Shown piece after piece: positions 60,731-64,000 of a DNA stretch of 64,000 bases (its first letter is position 1; each line of letters begins with the position of its first letter). A program made the translations under genes and the position numbers. Location of the stretch: NCBI GenBank assembly GCA_037013685.1, contig CM072887.1:40351154-40415153 (forward strand), read 5' to 3'. The notes beneath the pieces were generated by a model. The model ran no database searches. It was not told the DNA's origin and worked only from the letters and a program-made list of their open reading frames with translations. The DNA is from Acridotheres tristis (lineage: Eukaryota > Chordata > Aves > Passeriformes > Sturnidae).

Positions 60731-62905
60731 GGCTATTCCTCAGCAAGCCTCCACTCAGGCACCATAGGGAGTTTGCAACCTTCTGTGCCAAGACCTGATC
60801 CCCTCACTGCTGTCTGGAGAGTGTGGGCTCTCCACAAGGCCAAAACACAGAAAAAGAGTAGGAAGGTCCAAGCAGAACTCTGTTTAAGTAATAAATCTGG
60901 TTCCATATTGTTTCAAGTGAAGGTATTTGGAGCTAGAAATTGTGGTTCAAGCCTATCTCTAATTCCTTTAAAAATTCATTACACAATCCAATGAGTCTTT
61001 CGTGCTAAACACCACTCTCAGAACTTTCATTTAATGGCTTTTCTTTCCTGCTCACAGCTCCCTCTCATCTCTGCAGCTTTTCACTGTATAAAAGCCATAA
61101 AGATTGTACTATAAAGGGGCCCCCCAGCCTTTATCTTGCGTATCACAACATCATGATTCAAATGTTACAGTGCTGCAACACAAATGTAACATCAATGTAC
61201 ATCCCATAACAGGCCCTAATCCATCCCAGATTTGGTTCAGTGCTCACTTGCTCAGATCTCCTTGGACCACACATCATGTGCCACTGTTTGTGTTCAGCAT
61301 AAACGAAGCATCAGTGTGGAAATCTCATCAGCACAACAACAGTATGGCCAGATCAAGAGGAGCTAGCAGGAAGCCACTCTGTGTCTTTCCAGAAGACTTG
61401 CCAATGAGCATGTTTTATGCTCATGGTGCCTTCCTCAGAGGTACTGGAGCTCCAGTTTGCAAAGGCATTGGCTGCACCTGCCCAGGGCAGCCCAAGTGCA
61501 CAGCACAGCAGGAATTCTATTCCCAGCCACTGCCGAGGGATGCCTGGCCTTGCATGGAGCGGCCAGGTCATGGGAGAGCTCACAGGCTGGGCCTGAGCTG
61601 ATCCCACTGCTGCTTCAGCCACCTGCGAAGACTCCCAGAGCTGGAGTCATCCCTGGAGAGCAGCAGCAGGAGCCTCACTGCCTTCCCAGGAATGTGGCAG
61701 GCACCCTCCATTCATCTGCCACCTGAGCCCCTTTTCCAGTTTGTTGCTAAACTGTTCTTTTGATCGGAGAGAGCTGTGAGCCATTCCCAGGTGAACTCTT
61801 TCTTGTCCTTCTTTCCTTTGTTGGTCGTAGGCAAACCAGTAACAGGCAGCACATCCTCTCCTGCACTCTCAGGCATTGCTCATTTTATTGGGGGAAAAAC
61901 CCTTTCTGTGCAAAATATTGCAAAGACAAAGTGAACATCAAGTCTGTATTAATATTTACATCAACGAATATTACAGACCAAGGAAACAAAATTAAAAAAC
62001 AAAACAACAAACCCTCCATCTTGATCACAGCTGCTGTGAAAGCCACTCAGCAGTGCTGGAAAGCTTCTCCCGTCCAAGTATTGATCGCTGGAAACATTCC
62101 CTGCTCATGACATTCATTGAAAGGGCAAATGCTTTGAAAATACAATAGAGTGAACAATTTTTCTTTCTTTCCTTCATCCTCCTTTTGGACTAAATGGAGT
62201 TTGACAGATTTTTTTTTTTAATTAAACTACATCAAGTCCACAGTATAGCTACATGTTGCAATATGCAGTTATACATTTGTCTTGCCCTGCACATTTAGTG
62301 CTCAGGCAACACCCAATATCACTAAAATTAATCCAGAGCAACATTATTCTCCTGTGGCTTTGAGATGACCCTGTGTGTGGTTTGCCCATCTAACAAGAGA
62401 AGCAAACCATGTGTTTGAGCAAAAACATGCTGAATCAGGGAGGCTTATGTTATTCTTAGGAATAAGAAATTGTGTTGTGGAAATACAGCCTGGAGACCCT
62501 CATTCCCTCTTGGCAGTTCCTATCCTATGCACTTGCATAACTTCTTGTCTCAAAACATTGTGTGATCCAAAGGTTCCAGAAGCTTTGGGACAAACATGGA
62601 CTTGCTAATGTCGGTTTTGCAAACATCATGCAAAGCTGGCTGGTTTTCACACAAAACTGGATAAAAGAAACTACGTTTACCTGATGTCAGATACTCTCAG
62701 AATAACTACATTTTATTCAAAGTGTAGTTGTTCACATGGTAAACTGACTGTGCTTAAATACGAAGTTAATTTATAAACAATACAAAGTGAAATCCCCAAA
62801 GTGAATGATCACACGTTGGTGGACAACACTTTGGGCATGGAATGCCAGAGTGGGAGAAATCCGACCTTATGGATAAAAAGCCATGAAACCCCTCAATGTA
62901 TCCAT

Positions 62906-62934
62906 CAGGTACCATTGCCTGGAAATGGTACCTG
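62906..62934. repeat. Perfect 11-bp stem hairpin
   Basis: CAGGTACCATT and AATGGTACCTG are exact reverse complements around a 7-base loop. Each arm holds a GGTACC site. Confidence 0.85.
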
Positions 62935-64000
62935 GGAATGGTGGGATGCTGCACAAGCAGAACTGCATTGGCAGTAAGAGCAGGAAAGAGTGTTCATGGC
63001 CCACCAGGAACATCTGGCGTGTCAATTAGCATCAGCATTTGGGCTTGCCGAATGTTACTGTGCGTGTACAATCACCTGTGGAGGAGGAGGAAAGCCAAAT
63101 GTTCATGGCTAATTCCACCTGCTGGCATTACCTTTCACATTATTGTGTCTTGCACATTTGTTACCTCTTCTGCAGCTTTAGGTCCTCTTGTTCATGATTT
63201 GGTTTCCTAGAGAAATTTAAATTCCTAGCCTCTTTGGAACAGAAATTTTGGGGTTTGGGGATTCATCAAGACACTATATCTTGCTAATAAGGTTAATCTG
63301 ACCAATTTGACTATCCAGATGCAGAAATGTCAGCTCCCTTGCCCCCTCTCCCATACATGTAGAAGAGCAGCAGTTTTGGAGACAGGTTGGTCGGCTCAAG
63401 TGAGGGCCAAGGCCACCATCTCCAGGGAAAGTGTAACCTTTGGTGTGGTCCCTGCAATCAGGGCTCTTGACCTGGGCGTGCCTCAGCCCAAGAAATGTCA
63501 GTTTCTGGTCAAGAAACCCTGAAGCTCTCTCCACTGCTGATCTCCAAAGGAAAGTGCCTCTGCTTATTCTTTCAGATATGCGGGTTTGATATACCCTCAT
63601 GTAGATGAGAAGCATGTATAGAAAATTAGATATATTACATCCTTCGAGTATTTTAAAGCCTCCTGACAATTTTAGGTTCTACTTTCCTTCTTTTCCCTCT
63701 AGCAGGAGGATTAATCTTTCTTCCTGCAACCCTGCGAGGGCCAGCACTCATTTTTCAAAACTAAACCTCAGTCCCAGCTGGGCTTTAACAGCTATCTGAG
63801 TAATTGGGACACCAGTTTACTAGCTCAAAAATAATTATTTTGTGCTATACAAAAATTAAAAGTTTCCATTTTCTGAGACAATTAAAGAAAATAGACAAAG
63901 CTGTCTTTAGGCTATGGGCAATGTGGATAGCCTATTGAATGTTATGGAAACTCTTTAAAGGAAAGCATTGTTTCCAACTGAAAACTCAAATGTCTCCTTT

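Larger units (their letters stand above)
60480..64000. other. No recognised gene; two hairpins
   Basis: Includes a near-palindrome (60712-60730), a hairpin (62906-62934), and a TATAAAAG word at about 61087 with no downstream gene to support a promoter. The 165-codon plus frame 61104-61601 is not a recognised protein. The window ends in AT-rich unique sequence. Confidence 0.45.

Noticed and set aside
61080..61130. TATAAAAG followed by a second TATAAAG, looking like a promoter
   Set aside because: No recognisable downstream exon, CpG-rich context or initiator. TATA words are frequent in AT-rich DNA.
1..64000. Possible novel gene system (CRISPR, operon, biosynthetic cluster, active retrovirus)
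   Set aside because: No regularly spaced repeats, operon-like gene packing, LTR pair, primer-binding site or conserved enzyme motif was seen. The window is eukaryotic non-coding DNA.

Overview
This window looks like non-coding DNA from a bird, intergenic or deep intronic. The evidence is several CR1 LINE copies with typical avian 3' ends, no Alu-like or L1-like sequence, and much older degraded CR1-type pieces of the kind shared across reptiles and birds. I found no intact protein-coding gene and no tRNA, rRNA, CRISPR array or obvious LTR retrovirus. Almost all open frames are short, overlap one another, and match no family I know. The longest (204 codons, 980-1594, +) is recorded only as a candidate.

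Layout. 1-7.9 kb is unique-looking sequence with minor low-complexity patches. 7.97-11.06 kb is a cluster of minus-strand CR1 pieces: a 3' end, an ancient reverse-transcriptase fragment, an ancient endonuclease-to-RT fragment, and another 3' end. 14.6 kb holds a perfect (GGAGA)29 array. 17.6-17.9 kb is another ancient CR1 fragment, and 18.6 kb is an old palindromic, MITE-like repeat. 23.77-25.30 kb is a large CR1 with an internal deletion; a 93-bp segment whose second copy lies 2 kb away at 22.04 kb has been inserted into it. 34.35-35.40 kb is a second CR1 with an internal deletion. 40.2-40.4 kb resembles the tail of an old amniote interspersed repeat. 42.6 and 46.3-46.85 kb are further CR1 3' portions. 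47.95-48.54 kb carries what I read as a broken olfactory receptor pseudogene on the minus strand. 48.6-64 kb has several perfect hairpins and an AATAAA plus A-tract on the minus strand, but no recognised gene.

Nothing here works together as a gene system. The main results are a probable olfactory receptor relic, a duplicated 93-bp segment that looks like a templated repair insertion, an ancient palindromic repeat, and the consistent minus-strand orientation of every CR1 copy. That bias hints that the window may lie in a long plus-strand transcription unit. All family assignments come from reading the sequence and remembered family consensus patterns; no database search was run.
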